A DNA stretch of 64,000 nt from Chromobotia macracanthus (GCA_036877525.1 JAZGTH010000009.1:1898501-1962500); one strand, 5' to 3'; positions 32,505-45,282 are shown, numbered from the stretch's first letter. A program made the numbers and translations. Notes: generated by a model not told the origin, from the sequence alone.

Positions 32505-32563
32505 CTGCTTTAATATCCTTTCCCAGTGACAGGAGGGTCAAACCCTAAACAAAAACTGAAACT
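32505..32563 (-). promoter_or_regulatory. ifit copy B promoter: ISRE and TATA-like box
   Basis: The ISRE at 32552-32563 is AAAACTGAAACT on the plus strand (AGTTTCAGTTTT in gene sense), a full RAAANNGAAASY match. About 40 bp nearer the gene, GGATATTAAAGC (32505-32516) could serve as TATA. The exon 1 ATG is at 32444. This is the classical IFIT promoter layout, bound by ISGF3/IRF factors. Confidence 0.8.
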
Positions 32564-32604
32564 TCAGCTGTCAAAAGGGGGGGGGGAGAGAAACCCACAG
32601 AGAG

Positions 32605-32630
32605 AAAAGAGAGAGAGAGAGAGAGAGAGA
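32605..32630. repeat. (AG)n microsatellite, unit 1
   Basis: AG repeats just upstream of the ifit B ISRE. In this unit they follow an interrupted poly-G run (about 32577-32587) that other units lack. Other units have (AG)n at about 38666-38688 and 45295-45347, and (CT)n at 48551-48609. Confidence 0.85.
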
Positions 32631-33098
32631 GTGCTAGGAATGTTAAGTTTAAGTTTCTATAAATGCTTCTTTTACTCCTCAGGTAACAATAAAATTCCTA
32701 CCAAGCTGTTGATATCTGACCAAGACGAGCAGTTTCTCATAGATAATCTATCTATATCTATATCTATCTAGCTATATAAATATGTATAACTAATCTCATG
32801 TCAAATAATGGCAATTTGATAAGATTGAGGCACTGTGTAAGAGGAACAAATTGTATTCATTTGTTTTAATAAATACCTGATGTCATTCCCAAGCAGGAAA
32901 TAAAAATGCATTGTAAAACAGTACAAACCCATAGCTGTTCTGAAATCATTCTAAACAACATCTTCTTGGAGCTTATTGCTTTAATCTGTGATCTTCTGGT
33001 AAATGTGTGTTTAAGCAGATGATCAGTGTTTCAGCTCATTTCCTGTCGTAGCTGTTTACACACACAGACTGCATGTGCTGCAGTGATTCCTTTTAAAC

Positions 33099-33285
33099 TC
33101 ACTCAGAAAATTCATCATTTATCAAGCTGGTGAAGATCTTCTCACCATAAGCCTCGGCTGCATTGACTTTGGCATATATATTGGTAGACTTTGGCTCTGC
33201 AGTCTTTAAAAAGTGCTGGATGCATCTTCTGAGCAGCAGGAAAGCATCTTCCAGACCTTCTCTCCACAAACATCTGAATAAGGAG
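33099..33285 (-). other. Exon-like ORF of unknown identity, unit 1
   Basis: On the minus strand a splice-acceptor-like CACTGTCATAACAG is followed by a 62-codon frame with the central block REGLEDAFLLLRRCIQHFLK, then TNIYAKVNAAEAYGEKIFTS, to a TGA. The frame is also open upstream to an ATG at 33386. It is present five times: here, 39174-39360, 39732-39915, 45832-46018 and, inverted, 47881-48067. I do not recognise the protein. It could be a real terminal exon or a relic carried by the duplications. Conservation between copies is uninformative because the whole unit is near-identical. Confidence 0.35.
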
Positions 33286-34292
33286 CTGTTATGACAGTGA
33301 AAAGTAGAAATAAGAAAAATTAAACAATACAGAGTTGGAATAAACTCAGCAGGTTTATTGAACAGTCTTAGTTGTGTTTTCAACATTCACTTTCACTTCG
33401 TCTGTGATCAGAAACAGGTTTGATTAGAGACGAACTGTCCCGTGACACTATTATATACCTTGAGATTAAGCATCTTTTATAAAACGTTTTCTTGTTTTAA
33501 TTTGATGTTCAACATTCACACATTCATTTACTTAACAAGATGAAGTTTTGTTCATCAGAGAGAGCGAGGTTGCCTTAAAGACAAATGTCATATAAATGCT
33601 TTTTTTGCATCACGACACTCCTCAGTGTCAAACGTTTCATCTCTGACCAAGATATTAATTTTTGACATGTAAGTCTTAGACCAAGAAACAATAACAATGT
33701 ATAAAACTAAAGTGCTGTATGGAAGAAACTCATTTATTAATACAGTTAATTAATAAACAATTCAGTATTTTTTTATGCGTTTTGCCGAAAAGCCACTTTG
33801 GGTCTTACTGATTATAGTCCCAAAATCATGTCAAAAGCACCATGAGTGAGTGTTTTTGGATTCCAATTTAACAGCCTTTCTGAGCCGTGTGACTGTTTCA
33901 CTGTTTCTGCACTGACTAGCCTGTCTTTGTTTAAGCATCTATTTCTAAAATAAAAATAAAAAAAAATTGTTTATTTGTTTTCCATTTTTTTACATTGAAA
34001 ACAAATATGGAACGAATGGAAGATACACAGATTCATTTGGATCAGCACATTCCTGTTAACAAAAGTAATTTACCACAAAACCAAACCCATCAAACTGTGT
34101 TTTAGTTTCATGTTCGCGACATCAAATGTGAAGAAGCAGTTTGAACAGAATGAGTTCACAACAACACAAATAACTCTAAAACACAGTTTTCACTCTTAAA
34201 ATGAGGCATCATTGAGTACGATTATACACATTGACTGGTTAACAGTAATAAATGTCACGTTTACTTTAATTTACACAAAGCAAACAAGTAAA

Positions 34293-35052
34293 TCATTTGC
34301 ATGTTTCTATTGCTCGCCTGAGCTGTTTAATGGCAGGTGAATCCTCTGGACTAGCACACTTCGTTTCTGTCCTATACAACACAATGGCATAACCGGCGTT
34401 CCACTTGCCTTCTTCTGCTTCCAGTTCTAATGCCTTTCTGAAACACTCTTTTGCTCTGTCATAATATTTGCGTGAAAATTTGAACAAGGCCCAAGCCTTC
34501 TCACCGAGAACCTCATGAGGAAGAAAAGAAGCGGAGACGGCTGGACGTTGTCCATTGATCTCTCTCAGCTTTCCCAGGTAACTTTCGCATTTGCTGTACT
34601 GTTTCATGTGAAAGTGTAACCAAGTGAAATTTCCATACGTGACCATAAGCTTTTCTCACAGTTGTCTCTGTGACACTCTTTCATGAGCTCCACAGATTTC
34701 TCCAGGTTTGTTAGGGCTTCATCATAAGAGCCTAGAAGGTACTTGACATACGCCAGAGAGTTGTGTGTGTGTGCGGTCCCCGTCTTGTCTCCCAGACTGA
34801 AGTCGTATTAAATGATCAGTGATGTTTGTGTCCTCTTTTCTGAAGTCCCAAGTGAAGTGACATTCCAGCTCGACTAGCTCCGTATTAAGAGCTTCATTCT
34901 TCGTACAGCTGCATTAAATAAGAAGCCATGTATGTATTTAATGCCTGTATTTAATCATAATATGCAACACATTTGTTGCTCACAGTCTGAAATGGGATCT
35001 TACATGTGTAACCTGCAGTATTACACAATAAAACGATAAAGTCGTACCTCAT
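34293..35052 (-). pseudogene. ifit: ifit copy B2, truncated and frameshifted
   Basis: Exon 1 ATGAG (35048-35052, donor GTACGA) and an exon 2 acceptor near 34911 (AATGCAG/CTGTACG) give the start MSCTKNEALNTELVELECHF. A frame change follows near LIRLQ, and another one-base loss sits at AAAAGCTTATGGTC (about 34655). The third segment, MVTYGNFTWLHFHMKQYSKC through YYDRAKECFRKALELEAEEG to RRAIETCK, stops at 34293 around residue 205 of a normal IFIT. The C-terminal half is missing. Unit 2 carries the same lesions, so the damage predates the duplication. An ISRE-like AAAATCGAAACA (11/12) remains at 35080-35091. Confidence 0.85.
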
Positions 35053-36719
35053 TTTCTGCATCTCAATCACAGCAGGATCAAAATCGAAACAACTTCCGGT
35101 GGTAAAAGTGAAGCGTGTTTCCCGACGTCTGTGTTGTGCGTGTGTTATCGATTATTGATTAGTGAATGTGTTAACATGCAGTTACTAAAGTGCTATTCAA
35201 GCTCGATGAACAGTGTGTGTTACTGTTATATCTGTCATAATAAGTCAGATGAGAAATGTTAACACCATTTGTGCATCATACCTGTGGTAACAAATGAAAG
35301 ACAATGAAAACTTTACTGTATTTCCACATTTAAAATTGTTGTATAAAGTAGCTGCTTGACCTTCTGTAATGTTTATTGGTTGATGCAGAGCTGTACCATC
35401 ACATCTTATATCTCATCTCTAAATCTGTGTCGTTCTTACATCTCTTCTGTTATTATGCTCGTTTCTGTCTCCTTGCTCGTCTTGTTTTTCTCATGACTCC
35501 TTTGCCCTACAAACTACACTTACCAAGTCACTGTTTATTATTTTTCGGCATAGAAATTGTTGCATACATTTTTGCTGAATTGTTTGCTCGTGTCTCACTG
35601 CCGAGTGACAACAGTTCCCCCTGCTCGCCGCACAAAGAAATGACAGACTGACTTATGATTAATATGAAATAATTAAAAAAAGGTGTTAAAACCCCACAAT
35701 GTCTGTCACATTTATTTAATCTGTTTATTTCTGAAAAAGAAAAATAACTGTAAACAAACACAAGTTTATAAACATTTTAGGGTTTACTGACGGTGTCCTC
35801 ACATTGGAAGACGGGAAATAGTGAGCGAGTGTGTGTGCACTTGAAATCAGAGTGCACTGTGGGTAAAAAGTAGTAAACAGATTTAGGGAATGGGCTGTTT
35901 ACTTAGAATTTGGATAACACTAAAAAATGGTTGACACCCTATTTAGGGCCCAGTATAGGAAGTAGGTGGTGATTTCGGTCACAGCCACACACTTTAGCTC
36001 ATGAAACTCTCTCCTAATGAGATAAATCAAATACTTCAAATAAAAGACACACTGAAATTACTATTAGCCTATACATGACTATCCTCCTCATGTGAAAGTA
36101 GAAATTTAAGGTGTCCAAAATCACCCCCATATTCTTATATATTGTGCTATTTGAGGGAACGGACATTTGTAGTGGTGTCTGAATTAACATAGTGGACTTT
36201 CGAGTGCACTCATTTAATCCCATAATGCATCACAAGTGTACAACTGACACAGTCTCCCAGCACGAGCCACCCCAATAAAGTCATGAAATGCGCTAGAAGT
36301 TCTGAAAAGACAAACCTTTATTTAATCATATAACAACATATACACAAACTTATATTGATAGACAAAAAGATAACATGTAAATATTAAATGTAAATATATG
36401 TAAGAATATTTGCAGAAAGTGTTACAATTAAAATATGTATTGCTTAATTTAGTGTTATTAGGGCTATGTCAAGTTAATTGTGCAACAGAAAGGTATATTA
36501 TCAATTCTGTATGATAATTTAGAACTAAAACAGAAATCACATAGAACTAAATGATGATCATTTTCTATAGTAGTAAAGACTGAATGACTAACTCCACCTG
36601 ACAGTTATCTTAATGAATAAATAATCATTTTTAATTTAGAGATGAAATTAAAAAAGAGGTGAGTAAAATGCTGTTACATCAGTGGGCAATGACAATAAAA
36701 ACATCAGGATGTCATAACT

Positions 36720-38533
36720 TTACTGCAGAGACAGCCTGAGGGCACAAAGGTTACTGAGGTACTCATCATTGTGTACAAAACTCAGAGCTTTCTCATAGCA
36801 CTTAATGGCCTGACGCGTCTCTCCTTTCTCTTTGTGGAGGAATCCGTGTATGCCATAAGCCTCCCCATCCTCTGCGTTGTTATTAATGCGTTTGTCTGCG
36901 ATCTTTTTCAAACTGTCGGCACTTTTCTTCCCTTTAGGTGAAACTGGGCACATCTTCAGGCATTCCATGTAGTGCTCGACAGCTAAAGCTTCACATCTTT
37001 TGCAGTGCAACTGGAATTCAGCGTAATAAAAATGCACTGTGTACAGATTGTCATTTTTCTCTTTGGCCATTTTGAACGTCGTCTGAAATAGATCTTCAGC
37101 CCGTGCCATTTCACGCCGTTCTCCGTAATGCAGTGCTAGATCACTCAGTGCATGGATAAAACAGGGTCCCAGGGTGATAGCCATTTCTAAATGGTAGATG
37201 ATCTGATCACGAATCTGTTGAACCTCAGAATTGGCGTGGTGACTTTTATTCTTCAGAAGTTGGATTTTCTTTGTCTTGTAGCAGAGCGCTAACTGATGAT
37301 GCAGGAATTTTGAATTCGGTGAGTGTTCCAGTGCTTTGGACAACACAGCAATAGACCTGTCCACATCTCCTCGATTCCTGAAGAATTTCCCAGCATATCG
37401 AATGACATGTGGATGATCTGGAGATTCTTCTAAGGCCTTCTTTACCATGATTTCAGCTTCATTGTAACTTTTGTATACAAGCAGACGCAAACCCAGGAGG
37501 ACCTTAAGAACATCATCATCAGGATTTGTTTCGATGGCTCGTCTCAGTTGCTTGATTGCAGGTGAATTCTCAAGAGTGAAGCCTGCATATTCTGTCCGAT
37601 GCAGAGCAATGGCATAACCAGCGTTCCACTCACCTTTCTCTGGTTCCAGTTCTAAGGCCTTCTTGAAGCATTCTTTGGCTCTCTCATAATAGTTCCTACA
37701 AAACTTAAGGAAGGTCCATCCCTTCTCACCAAGCACTTCTGGAACAGATGAAAACTCAGTTGAAAGGATTTCATGTATCTTCTGGAGTTTCTGCAGGTAA
37801 CTTTCACACTCTGTATAGTTCTTCATGTGGTAGTTTACCCAGGCAAGGTTTCCGTAGGTGACAATGAGAGATTTATGATACTCGTCCCCATAGCATTCTG
37901 TGTGGAGCTCCACAGATGTCATGAGACTGCTCAGTGCATCTTCTGGAAGCCCCAGAAGGAATTTTACATATGCTAAAGCCCCGCAGGTTTGTGCTTGTAG
38001 TTCTTTTTTCTCAGGATTCAATTTAAGCTGATCTTTCAGCCTGTTGAGAAGATCTACTAGATCTAGATCATCTTTGATCAGAGCCCAGGTGAAGTGACAT
38101 TCCAGCTGGTCAAGTTTTGTCCTCAGAACTCTGTCTTGATCCATACTGGTGAAGAAAGACGAATTTTAATCTGCATGTTTCTTGTCATTCACCACAATTA
38201 GCATTTACGTAACATTAATAATATTTAGCAACTGTAATATTTAAATGTTAGTTTAGAAATGTAGTGTGGAGATAGACGTGAGAAGATCTGTAAAGAAAGG
38301 TTGAAGGAGATTGGTAGCGTTCACTTGTATATTTATGAAATATAATATTTTAGTTAATTCTGAAAATTGCAACTTTCTATCACAGATAGTTGTTGGTCCT
38401 CCTATTAGTTCAAATAGAGTAACTGCGCATCTTTGTACATACAGTGTATGTACAGTAAACACTACAAATCTTATATTATATACTCATATTATTATAGGCA
38501 AATGATATTATTAGAGGCAAACACTCACCTCAT
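36720..38533 (-). CDS. ifit: ifit copy C, interferon-induced protein with TPR repeats (476 aa)
   Basis: Same structure as copy B: exon 1 ATGAG at 38529-38533, exon 2 at 36720-38145. The frame is intact. It differs from B and D mainly in three stretches: GWTFLKFCRNYYER (residues 141-155) in place of AWTYLKFCRNYYDR, MAITLGPCFIHALS and TTFKMAKEKNDNLYTVHF (about 320-372), and SPKGKKSADSLKKIADK (402-418). In the first stretch and at LKKIA it agrees with the divergent copy A, so it may keep the older state, or gene conversion may have been at work. Cytosolic antiviral TPR protein by family; substrate unknown. Confidence 0.93.
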
Positions 38534-38595
38534 TTTGGACGTCTGTATGATAAATATTTCAGAAGCCGTCTGATGAGGAAGATGGTCCAGGCGCT

Positions 38596-38652
38596 GCTTT
38601 AATATCCTCTCCCAGTGACAGGAGGGTCAAACCCTAAACAAAAACTGAAACT
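38596..38652 (-). promoter_or_regulatory. ifit copy C promoter: ISRE and TATA-like box
   Basis: ISRE AAAACTGAAACT (plus-strand reading) at 38641-38652; TATA-like GGATATTAAAGC (gene sense) at 38596-38607; exon 1 ATG at 38533. Arrangement as in copy B. Confidence 0.8.
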
Positions 38653-39173
38653 TCAGCTGTCAAAAGAGAGAGAGAGAGAGAGAGAGAGTGCTAGGAATGT
38701 TAAGTTTAAGTTTCTATAAATGCTTCTTTTACTCCTCAGGTAACAATAAAATTCCTACCAAGCTGTTGATATCTGACCAAGACGAGCAGTTTCTCATAGA
38801 TAATCTATCTATATCTATATCTATCTAGCTATATAAATATGTATAACTAATCTCATGTCAAATAATGGCAATTTGATAAGATTGAGGCACTGTATAAGAG
38901 GAACAAATTGTATTCATTTGTTTTAATAAATACCTGATGTCATTCCCAAGCAGGAAATAAAAATGCATTGTAAAACAGTACAAAAAAGATCAAGTGACTT
39001 AACCCATAGCTGTTCTGAAATCATTCTAAACAACATCTTCTTGGAGCTTATTGCTTTAATCTGTGATCTTCTGGTAAATGTGTGTTTAAGCAGATGATCA
39101 GTGTTTCAGCTCATTTCCTGTCGTAGCTGTTTACACACACAGACTGCATGTGCTGCAGTGATTCCTTTTAAAC

Positions 39174-39360
39174 TCACTCAGAAAATTCATCATTTATCAA
39201 GCTGGTGAAGATCTTCTCACCATAAGCCTCGGCTGCATTGACTTTGGCATATATATTGGTAGACATTGGCCCTGCAGTCTTTAAAAAGTGCTGGATGCAT
39301 CTTCTGAGCAGCAGGAAAGCATCTTCCAGACCTTCTCTCCACAAACATCTGAATAGGGAG
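39174..39360 (-). other. Exon-like ORF of unknown identity, unit 2, first copy
   Basis: Same 62-codon frame and acceptor as 33099-33285. It differs where KTAGPMST replaces KTAEPKST. Part of the 555-bp internal duplication. Confidence 0.35.
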
Positions 39361-40300
39361 CTGTTATGACAGTGAAAAGTAGAAATTAAAGAAAAATTAA
39401 ACAATACAGAGTTGGAATAAACTCAGCAGGTTTATTGAACAGTCTTAGTTGTGTTTTCAACATTCACTTTCACTTCGTCTGTGATCAGAAACAGGTTTGA
39501 TTAGAGACGAACTGTCCCGTGACACTATTATATACCTTGAGATTAAGCATCTTTTATAAAACGTTTTCTTGTTTTAATTTGATGTTCAACATTCACACAT
39601 TCATTTACTTAACAAGATGAAGTTTTGTTCATCAGAGAGAGCGAGGTTGCCTTAAAGACAAATGTCATATAAATGCTTTTTTTGCATCACAACACTCCTC
39701 AGTGTCAAACGTTTCATCTCTGAACAAGATATTAAAAAAAATCCTCATTTATCAAGCTGGTGAAGATCTTCTCACTATAGGCCTCGGCTGCATTGACTTT
39801 GGCATATATATTGGTAGACTTTGACTCTGCAGTCTTTAAAAAGTGCTGGATGCATCTTCTGAGCAGCAGGAAAGCATCTTCCAGACCTTCTCTCCACAAA
39901 CATCTGAATAAGGAGCTGTTATGACAGTGAAAAGTAGAAATAAGAAAAATTAAACAATACAGAGTTGGAATAAACTCAGCAGGTTTATTGAACAGTCTTA
40001 GTTGTGTTTTCAACATTCACTTTCACTTCGTCTGTGATCAGAAACAGGTTTGATTAGAGACGAAATGTCCCGTGACACTATTATATACCTTGAGATTAAG
40101 CATCTTTTATAAAACGTTTTCTTGTTTTAATTTGATGTTCAACATTCATACATTCATTTACTTAACAAGATGAAGTTTTGTTCATCAGAGAGAGCGAGGT
40201 TGCCTTAAAGACAAATGTCATATAAATGCTTTTTTTGCATCACGACACTCCTCAGTGTCAAACGTTTCATCTCTGACCAAGATATTAATTTTTGACATGT
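39191..40300. repeat. 555-bp internal tandem duplication in unit 2
   Basis: CATTTATCAAGCTGGTGAAG recurs at 39191 and 39746. The second copy begins abruptly after AGATATTAAAAAAAATCCT and carries the exon-like ORF again. Confidence 0.85.
39732..39915 (-). other. Exon-like ORF of unknown identity, unit 2, second copy
   Basis: Same frame again, with AEAYSEKIFTSLINEDFF at the end, because the duplication joint replaces the last residues. Confidence 0.35.
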
Positions 40301-40921
40301 AAGTCTTAGACCAAGAAACAATAACAATGTATAAAACTAAAGTGCTGTATGGAAGAAACTCATTTATTAATACAGTTAATTAATAAACAATTCAGTATTT
40401 TTTTATGCGTTTTGCGAAAAGCCACTTTGGGTCTTACTGATTATAGTCCCAAAATCATGTCAAAAGCACCATGAGTGAGTGTTTTTGGATTCCAATTTAA
40501 CAGCCTTTCTGAGCCGTGTGACTGTTTCACTGTTTCTGCACTGACTAGCCTGTCTTTGTTTAAGCATCTATTTCTAAAATAAAAATAAAAAAAAATTGTT
40601 TATTTGTTTTCCATTTTTTTACATTGAAAACAAATATGGAACGAATGGAAGATACACAGATTCATTTGGATCAGCACATTCCTGTTAACAAAAGTAATTT
40701 ACCACAAAACCAAACCCATCAAACTGTGTTTTAGTTTCATGTTCGCGACATCAAATGTGAAGAAGCAGTTTGAACAGAATGAGTTCACAACAACACAAAT
40801 AACTCTAAAACACAGTTTTTAGTCTTAGAATGAGGCATCATTGAGTACGATTATACACATTGACTGGTTAACAGTAATAAATGTCACGTTTACTTTAATT
40901 TACACAAAGCAAACAAGTAAA

Positions 40922-41681
40922 TCATTTGCATGTTTCTATTGCTCGCCTGAGCTGTTTAATGGCAGGTGAATCCTCTGGACTAGCACACTTTGTTTCTGTC
41001 CTATACAACACAATGGCATAACCGGCGTTCCACTTGCCTTCTTCTGCTTCCAGTTCTAATGCCTTTCTGAAACACTCTTTTGCTCTGTCATAATATTTGC
41101 GTGAAAATTTGAACAAGGCCCAAGCCTTCTCACCGAGAACCTCATGAGGAAGAAAAGAAGCGGAGACGGCTGGACGTTGTCCATTGATCTCTCTCAGCTT
41201 TCCCAGGTAACTTTCGCATTCGCTGTACTGTTTCATGTGATAGTGTAACCAAGTGAAATTTCCATACGTGACCATAAGCTTTTCTCACAGTTGTCTCTGT
41301 GACACTCTTTCATGAGCTCCACAGATTTCTCCAGGTTTGTTAGGGCTTCATCATAAGAGCCTAGAAGGTACTTGACATACGCCAGAGAGTTGTGTGTGTG
41401 TGCGGTCCCCGTCTTGTCTCCCAGACTGAAGTCGTATTAAATGATCAGTGATGTTTGTGTCCTCTTTTCTCAAGTCCCAAGTGAAGTGACATTCCAGCTC
41501 GACTAGCTCCGTATTAAGAGCTTCATTCTTCGTACAGCTGCATTAAATAAGAAGCCATGTATGTATTTAATGCCTGTATTTAATCATAATATGCAACACA
41601 TTTGTTGCTCACAGTCTGAAATGGGATCTTACATGTGTAACCTGCAGTATTACACAATAAAACGATAAAGTCGTACCTCAT
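40922..41681 (-). pseudogene. ifit: ifit copy C2, truncated and frameshifted
   Basis: Counterpart of the unit 1 pseudogene: exon 1 ATGAG at 41677-41681, the same two frame changes, and the same early end at RRAIETCK (40922). A few substitutions distinguish it (WLHYHMKQYSECES instead of WLHFHMKQYSKCES). ISRE-like AAAATCGAAACA lies at 41709-41720. Confidence 0.85.
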
Positions 41682-43349
41682 TTTCTGCATCTCAATCACA
41701 GCAGGATCAAAATCGAAACAACTTCCGGTGGTAAAAGTGAAGCGTGTTTCCCGACGTCTGTGTTGTGCGTGTGTTATCGATTATTGATTAGTGAATGTGT
41801 TAACATGCAGTTACTAAAGTGCTATTCAAGCTCGATGAACAGTGTGTGTTACTGTTATATCTGTCATAATAAGTCAGATGAGAAATGTTAACACCATTTG
41901 TGCATCATACCTGTGGTAACAAATGAAAGACAATGAAAACTTTACTGTATTTCCACATTTAAAATTGTTGTATAAAGTAGCTGCTTGACCTTCTGTAATG
42001 TTTATTGGTTGATGCAGAGCTGTACCATCACATCTTATATCTCATCTCTAAATCTGTGTCGTTCTTACATCTCTTCTGTTATTATGCTCGTTTCTGTCTC
42101 CTTGCTCGTCTTGTTTTTCTCATGACTCCTTTGCCCTACAAACTACACTTACCAAGTCACTGTTTATTATTTTTCGGCATAGAAATTGTTGCATACATTT
42201 TTGCTGAATTGTTTGCTCGTGTCTCACTGCCGAGTGACAACAGTTCCCCCTGCTCGCCGCACAAAGAAATGACAGACTGACTTATGATTAATATGAAATA
42301 ATTAAAAAAAGGTGTTAAAACCCCACAATGTCTGTCACATTTATTTAATCTGTTTATTTCTGAAAAAGAAAAATAACTGTAAACAAACACAAGTTTATAA
42401 ACATTTTAGGGTTTACTGACGGTGTCCTCACATTGGAAGACGGGAAATAGTGAGCGAGTGTGTGTGCACTTGAAATCAGAGTGCACTGTGGGTAAAAAGT
42501 AGTAAACAGATTTAGGGAATGGGCTGTTTACTTAGAATTTGGATAACACTAAAAAATGGTTGACACCCTATTTAGGGCCCAGTATAGGAAGTAGGTGGTG
42601 ATTTCGGTCACAGCCACACACTTTAGCTCATGAAACTCTCTCCTAATGAGATAAATCAAATACTTCAAATAAAAGACACACTGAAATTACTATTAGCCTA
42701 TACATGACTATCCTCCTCATGTGAAAGTAGAAATTTAAGGTGTCCAAAATCACCCCCATATTCTTATATATTGTGCTATTTGAGGGAACGGACATTTGTA
42801 GTGGTGTCTGAATTAACATAGTGGACTTTCGAAGTGCACTCATTTAATCCCATAATGCATCACAAGTGTACAACTGACACAGTCTCCCAGCACGAGCCAC
42901 CCCAATAAAGTCATGAAATGCGCTAGAAATTCTGAAAAGACAAACCTTTATTTAATCATATAACAACATATACACAAACTTATATTGATAGACAAAAAGA
43001 TAACATGTAAATATTAAATGTAAATATATGTAAGAATATTTGCAGAAAGTGTTACAATTAAAATATGTATTGCTTAATTTAGTGTTATTAGGGCTATGTC
43101 AAGTTAATTGTGCAACAGAAAGGTATATTATCAATTCTGTATGATAATTTAGAACTAAAACAGAAATCACATAGAACTAAATGATGATCATTTTCTATAG
43201 TAGTAAAGACTGAATGACTAACTCCACCTGACAGTTATCTTAATGAATAAATAATCATTTTTAATTTAGAGATGAAATTAAAAAAGAGGTGAGTAAAATG
43301 CTGTTACATCAGTGGGCAATGACAATAGAAACATCAGGATGTCATAACT

Positions 43350-45163
43350 TTACTGCAGAGACAGCCTGAGGGCACAAAGGTTACTGAGGTATTCATCATT
43401 GTGTACAAAACTCAGAGCTTTCTCATAGCACTTAATGGCCTGACGCGTCTCTCCTTTCTCTTTGTGGAGGAATCCGTGTATGCCATAAGCCTCCCCATCC
43501 TCTGCGTTGTTATTAATGCGTTTGTCTGCGATCATTTTCAAAATGTTGGCACTTTTCTTCCCTTCAGGTGAAACTGGGCACATCTTCAGGCATTCCATGT
43601 AGTGCTCGACAGCTAAAGCTTCACATCTTTTGCAGTGCAACTGGAATTCAGCGTAATAAAAATGCACTGCGTACATATCGTCATTTTTCTCTTTGTCCAT
43701 TTTGAACAGCATCTGAAACAGATCTTCAGCCCGTGCCATTTCACGCCGTTCTCCGTAATGCAGTGCTAGATCACTCAGTGCATGGATAAAACTGGGTCCC
43801 AGGGTGCTAGCCATTTCTAAATGGTAGATGATCTGATCACGAATCTGTTGAACCTCAGAATTGGCGTGGTGACTTTTATTCTTCAGAAGTTGGATTTTCT
43901 TTGTCTTGTAGCAGAGCGCTAACTGATGATGCAGGAATTTTGAATTCGGTGAGTGTTCCAGTGCTTTGGACAACACAGCAATAGACCTGTTCACATCTCC
44001 TCGATTCCTGAAGAATTTCCCAGCATATCGAATGACATGTGGATGATCTGGAGATTCTTCTAAGGCCTTCTTTACCATGATTTCAGCTTCATCGTAACTT
44101 TTGTATACAAGCAGACGCAAACCCAGGAGGACCTTAAGAACATCATCATCAGGATTTGTTTCGATGGCTCGTCTCAGTTGCTTAATTGCAGGTGAATTCT
44201 TAAGAGTGAAGCCTGCATATTCTGTCCGATGCAGAGCAATGGCATAACCAGCATTCCACTCACCTGTCTCTGGTTCCAGTTCTAAGGCCTTCTTGAAGCA
44301 TTCTTTGGCTCTGTCATAATAGTTCCTACAAAACTTAAGGTAGGTCCATGCCTTCTCACCAAGCACTTCTGGAACAGATGAAAACTCAGTTGAAAGGATT
44401 TCATGTATCTTCTGGAGTTTCTGCAGGTAACTTTCACACTCTGTATAGTTCTTCATGTGGTAGTTTACCCAGGCAAGGTTTCCGTAGGTGACAATGAGAG
44501 ATTTATGATACTCGTCCCCATAGCATTCTGTGTGGAGCTCCACAGATGTCATGAGACTGCTCAGTGCATCTTCTGGAAGCCCCAGAAGGAATTTTACATA
44601 TGCTAAAGCCCCGTAGGTTTGTGCTTGTAGTTCTTTTTTCTCAGGATTCAATTTAAGCTGATCTTTCAGCCTGTTGGGAAGATCTACTAGATCTAGATCA
44701 TCTTTGATCAGAGCCCAGGTGAAGTGACATTCCAGCTGGTAAAGTTTTGTCCTCAGAACTCTGTCTTGATCCATACTGGTGAAGAAAGACGAATTTTAAT
44801 CTGCATGTTTCTTGTCATTCACCACAATTAGCATTTACGTAACATTAATAATATTTAGCAACTGTAATATTTAAATGTTAGTTTAGAAATGTAGTGTGGA
44901 GATAGACGTGAGAAGATCTGTAAAGAAAGGTTGAAGGAGATTGGTAGCGTTCACTTGTATATTTATGATATATAATATTTTAGTTAATTCTGAAAATAGC
45001 AACTTTCTATCACAGATAGTTGTTGGTCCTCCTATTAGTTCAAATAGAGTAACTGCGCATCTTTGTACATACAGTGTATGTACAGTAAACACTACAAATC
45101 TTATATTATATACTCATATTATTATAGGCAAATGATATTATTAGAGGCAAACACTCACCTCAT
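43350..45163 (-). CDS. ifit: ifit copy D, interferon-induced protein with TPR repeats (476 aa)
   Basis: Exon 1 ATGAG at 45159-45163, exon 2 at 43350-44775. Intact and close to copy B; differences include KLYQLE for KLDQLE near the N-terminus, AQTYGALAYV, EPETGEW, SYDEAEIM and GDVNRSIAV. It shares GERREMARAEDLF and HALSDLALHY with copy C, but AWTYLKF, YYDRAK and ASTLGPSF with copy B, a conflicting pattern. Promoter as in B and C. Its own upstream region forms the left arm of a large inverted repeat. Confidence 0.93.
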
Positions 45164-45270
45164 TTTGGACGTCTGTATGATAAATATTTCAGAAGCCGTC
45201 TGATGAGGAAGATGGTCCAGGCGCTGCTTTAATATCCTCTCCCAGTGATAGGAGGGTCAAACCCTAAACA

Positions 45271-45282
45271 AAAACTGAAACT
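45271..45282 (-). promoter_or_regulatory. ISRE of ifit copy D
   Basis: AAAACTGAAACT in plus-strand reading, about 110 bp upstream of the exon 1 ATG, followed by the same TATA-like GGATATTAAAGC in gene sense. An (AG)n run (45295-45347) flanks it. Confidence 0.8.

Larger units (their letters stand above)
29297..35386. repeat. IFIT tandem unit 1 (about 6.09 kb)
   Basis: Begins AGAGCTGTACCATCACATCT. The same sequence starts again at 35387 and 42016, offsets of 6090 and then 6629 bp. It contains, from left to right, a 1.3-kb non-coding block, an intact ifit gene, an exon-like ORF and a broken ifit. Long stretches appear identical to units 2 and 3 on reading, implying very recent duplication or homogenisation. 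Confidence 0.9.
35387..42015. repeat. IFIT tandem unit 2 (about 6.63 kb)
   Basis: A copy of unit 1 plus an internal tandem duplication of about 555 bp (39191-39745 repeated as 39746-40300) that accounts for the extra length. It also has the 18-bp AAAAGATCAAGTGACTTA insert near 38985, shared with unit 3 but missing in unit 1. Confidence 0.9.

Noticed and set aside
37683..37722. Simple gene conversion of ifit copy C by copy A over GWTFLKF-YYER
   Set aside because: The A-like bases are interspersed with B-like bases, so C may simply keep the ancestral state while B and D share newer changes. It is reported only as a conflicting pattern.
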